DNA of 64,000 nucleotides from Clostridium pasteurianum DSM 525 = ATCC 6013 (lineage in GTDB: Bacteria; Bacillota; Clostridia; Clostridiales; Clostridiaceae): positions 1,704,384 to 1,768,383 of the forward strand of contig NZ_CP009268.1 of NCBI RefSeq assembly GCF_000807255.1, written 5' to 3'. Position numbers and translations under genes: made by a program. This document shows positions 61,920 through 64,000 of the stretch, piece after piece (the first letter of the stretch is position 1; every line of letters begins with the position of its first letter). The notes under the pieces were generated by a model, which saw only the letters and a list, made by a program, of their open reading frames with translations, had not been told where the DNA came from and did not search any database.

Positions 61920-62820
61920 TAGTGGGAAAGGACAAAACAAACGTCACAGTGCAAAGTTCAAAGAACAAATATCAGATTTAGAAAAGTGATAGGAGTAAAG
62001 TTACCTATTAAGTTAAGAGTTAAGAGTTGAAAGTTGAGAGTGATGGATATTTTTCTTCCGTTACACTACAGAAAAATTTAGAATTAATAAATACAAACTT
62101 AAAAAAGGAGATTGGTTTATAAAAGGTTTTTGGGCGGTTAGCCCGGTGGTTTAGCAGTGATATTACATTAATATGATGAATCTACGTTGACTGAGTATTA
62201 GCATTTAGATAGTTGTTTTTATAGTCCGAAGGACTATAGGATTAATACCTACAATTTTGTATAGTTAAAAATATTTATTTGGTGGCTACTAGACTCGATT
62301 TTTCAATCATATTAAGTATAGAAAATATCGATGTTTAGATAGTTATTTGAAAGCTAAGAGCTGTAATACTTCATTTCTAACAAGGTGAAGATAACAGCTT
62401 CAACTTCTTCATGTAATTCATCTAAACTTATATTGTATATAGCTCTTGTTAAGGGGTATTTTATTAATAACATGGTCCTACGGACAGGTCAACAGAATTA
62501 ACGAATGTTTAGTTATATTTTGAAAAATTTTATTACCTAAGTTAGTTGGCACAGCCGACCTACCGGTCTAAAAACCTATATTGCCATTTAAAATGTTAAA
62601 TTATTAGTTCTAAAGCTTTTTTCGCAGTACAGCGAAGAAAAAGCATCAGTAACTCTTAATTCTTAATTTTTAACTCTTAACTAATTGTCAATTTTGTTGT
62701 AAAAGACAAAATCACCTTATTTGTTTTTTGGACTTTGATATTTGAACTTTTTTAAACTCTCCACTTTCTACTCTCCACTTTCAACTGAGAAAAGGATTGT
62801 TTCGTCCTTTTCTCCTATTG
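61918..62820. repeat. Terminator-associated repeat, copy Y, expanded by a ~800-bp non-coding island
   Basis: The left end (TGGGAAAGGACAAA, then CAAAGTTCAAAGAACAAATA) and right end (TTCGTCCTTTTCTCCTA, preceded by TTTGATATTTGAAC) are the two arms of the repeat seen as a compact 80-bp unit at 38621. Between them lie 800 bases with no gene of normal size. The interior has many short hairpins (AGTCC-GAA-GGACT; CTTTTTTCGC ... GCGAAGAAAAAG), runs of GTTAAGAGTT/AACTCTTAA inverted repeats, and GC-rich blocks (GGGCGGTTAGCCCGG; GGCACAGCCGACCTACCGG) unlike local DNA. Confidence 0.5.
62354..62473 (-). CDS. Possible 39-aa small protein inside the 62-kb island
   Basis: An ATG-initiated frame reading MLLIKYPLTRAIYNISLDEL, then HEEVEAVIFTLLEMKYYSS. 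The composition is protein-like and amphipathic. There is only a weak AGGA close to the ATG. It could be a fragment of a lost gene. I do not recognise it. Confidence 0.3.
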   Translation of the reverse strand: MLLIKYPLTRAIYNISLDELHEEVEAVIFTLLEMKYYSS

Positions 62821-62827
62821 GAAATCT

Positions 62828-64000
62828 CTAGCTTCTATAAGATCCATTTATCTTAACATAATCATAGGTTAAATCACAGCCCCAGGCAGTGGCATTATAT
62901 TCTCCATCATTTAAGTCAATAATAACAGTTATTTTTTCCTGCTCTAATATTTTTTTTGCCAGGTCTTCACTAAAATCTATATTTCCACCATTTTTACATA
63001 TATCAATGGTTCCAATGGAATTGGTAAAGGATATATTGATTGTATTTACATTAAGATCAGCACCACTATAGCCTAAAGCACATATAATTCTTCCCCAATT
63101 GGCATCAGCTCCAAAAAAAGCAGCTTTTACAAGGCTTGAAGTTATAACAGCTTTTGCACAAATTTTTGCATCTTTTAAAGAGTGAGCATGATATATTTTT
63201 GTTTCAATCAGTTTGGTAGCACCTTCACCGTCTCCGGCAATCATCTTTGCAATTTCCACATTTACAAAATGCAGAGCTTCTTTAAATAGTTTGTAATTTT
63301 CATCTTCGGTGTCAATTATAGTATTTTCACAGGAACCATTTGCAAGAATTACTACCATGTCATTAGTACTGGTATCTCCATCTACAGATACCATATTGTA
63401 AGAATCTTCAACACTATCTTTTAACGCTTTGGTCAGCATTGCCTTGGATATGTTTACGTCTGTAGCTAAAAAACCAAGCATAGTACCCATATTAGGATGT
63501 ATCATACCAGAACCTTTTGCCATGGCACTAATTGTAGCTTTTTTAGAGCCTATATTAAATTCTACAGTTATTATTTTTTCCTTTGTGTCTGTAGTCATTA
63601 TAGCTTTGGCAGCATCTTTTCCGCCGTCATAGGAGAGACTTTTACAAGCCATATCAATACCTGAAAATATTTTGCTCATAGGCATTGGAACTCCAATTAC
63701 GCCAGTAGAAGCTACAATAACTTCTTCAAGCTTTAATCCTAAAGCTTCTGAGGTTACTTTAGCCATGGAAAGTGCATCATTATATCCTTCATCACCAGTG
63801 CAGGCATTGGCATTGCCGCTGTTAACTACAATGGCTTGAGTATTTTCATTTTCTATAGATTTCATATTTAAAAGTATTGGTGCGGCCTTTACTTTATTTT
63901 TAGTAAAGGTTGCTGCAGCTACAGCCTTTTTTTCACTATATATTACACAAAGATCTTTTTTTACTTTTTTTAGTCCACAATGAATACCAGATGCTTTAAA
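62828..64000 (-). CDS. argJ: Bifunctional ornithine acetyltransferase / N-acetylglutamate synthase (N-terminus outside window)
   Basis: The frame is open to the right edge, so the first few residues are missing; about 390 of roughly 405 residues are present. The window-edge part reads FKASGIHCGLKKVKKDLCVI as in ArgJ. IVVNSGNANACTGDEGYNDA and VIVASTGVIGVPMPMSKI follow. KGSGMIHPNMGTMLGFLATDV contains the Ala-Thr self-cleavage site that makes the alpha and beta chains, and VSVDGDTSTNDMV is also typical. It moves acetyl from acetylornithine to glutamate in arginine synthesis. Other arg genes presumably lie beyond the window. Confidence 0.95.
   Translation of the reverse strand, partial: FKASGIHCGLKKVKKDLCVIYSEKKAVAAATFTKNKVKAAPILLNMKSIENENTQAIVVNSGNANACTGDEGYNDALSMAKVTSEALGLKLEEVIVASTGVIGVPMPMSKIFSGIDMACKSLSYDGGKDAAKAIMTTDTKEKIITVEFNIGSKKATISAMAKGSGMIHPNMGTMLGFLATDVNISKAMLTKALKDSVEDSYNMVSVDGDTSTNDMVVILANGSCENTIIDTEDENYKLFKEALHFVNVEIAKMIAGDGEGATKLIETKIYHAHSLKDAKICAKAVITSSLVKAAFFGADANWGRIICALGYSGADLNVNTINISFTNSIGTIDICKNGGNIDFSEDLAKKILEQEKITVIIDLNDGEYNATAWGCDLTYDYVKINGSYRS

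Noticed and set aside
62000-62060. GTTAAGAGTT-type short tandem repeats considered as a CRISPR or origin repeat
   Set aside because: The units are irregular, very short and without spacers of constant length.

Overview
The window is chromosomal DNA from a low-GC, strictly anaerobic Firmicute. It is most likely a Clostridium sensu stricto (cluster I) species, possibly from the C. kluyveri / C. ljungdahlii side of that group; that last step is a guess. The support is AT-rich intergenic DNA, strong AGGAGG ribosome binding sites, frequent TTG/GTG starts, a T-box leader on valS, a yybP-ykoY manganese riboswitch, a B12-dependent class II ribonucleotide reductase, Rrf2 regulators, YaaR, and three proteins of the 2-hydroxyacyl-CoA dehydratase/activase superfamily. 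I saw no rRNA, tRNA, CRISPR array, prophage or intact transposase.

Layout. 1-7.5 kb is accessory DNA: the end of an iron alcohol dehydrogenase, a sugar O-acetyltransferase in GC-richer DNA, a LysR regulator, an NAD(P)H oxidoreductase, a decayed flavodoxin remnant, a small methyltransferase, a lipoprotein, larE and a GC-rich DUF362 ferredoxin-type protein. The methyltransferase and DUF362 promoters both have a 19-bp spacer carrying a TAGAGTTAACTCTA-like palindrome, the architecture of MerR-family control. 7.8-20.8 kb holds nrdJ, an Rrf2 regulator, a BFD-like 2Fe-2S protein, a gamma carbonic anhydrase, a Mn-riboswitch-controlled P-type ATPase, yaaR, nadE and an nfeD-slipin pair. 21-30.7 kb holds fabV, a glycosyltransferase with a histone-like tail, a flavin reductase, a YibE/F protein, the iscR-cysK-iscS-mnmA sulfur operon and a zinc-ribbon protein. 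30.7-39.4 kb holds a polysaccharide deacetylase, a two-component system, HtrA, PepF, an AI-2E transporter and a short UppS-like enzyme. 39.7-44.3 kb holds a 53-aa gene, a dehydratase-like/activator pair behind an attenuator-like leader, then DUF4912 and a GH57 branching-enzyme-like gene. 44.4-56.2 kb holds a DEAD helicase, an M16 peptidase, recX, a transglutaminase, a TPR protein, a giant 1433-aa activase and a pseudokinase-like gene. 56.3-64 kb holds T-box-valS, folC, a cold-shock-domain-like protein, an odd 900-bp non-coding island and argJ, which runs off the end.

The most unusual material is non-coding. (i) A 170-240-nt structured element occurs three times (11.0, 11.8 and 19.0 kb), all in + orientation and two of them in the leaders of iron-sulfur/redox genes, plus a 22-nt scar at 50.8 kb that looks like a deletion between its internal direct repeats. 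(ii) A 159-bp MITE-like element occurs at 4.25 and 37.4 kb, with terminal inverted repeats and a compensatory base-pair change. (iii) A terminator-associated repeat occurs at 16.8, 38.6 and 61.9 kb. (iv) A promoter plus mutually exclusive hairpins and two intrinsic terminators lies directly before the start codon of the dehydratase-like operon at 40 kb, and may be an undescribed riboregulator. Composition statements are by eye; no homology search, folding or codon statistics could be run.
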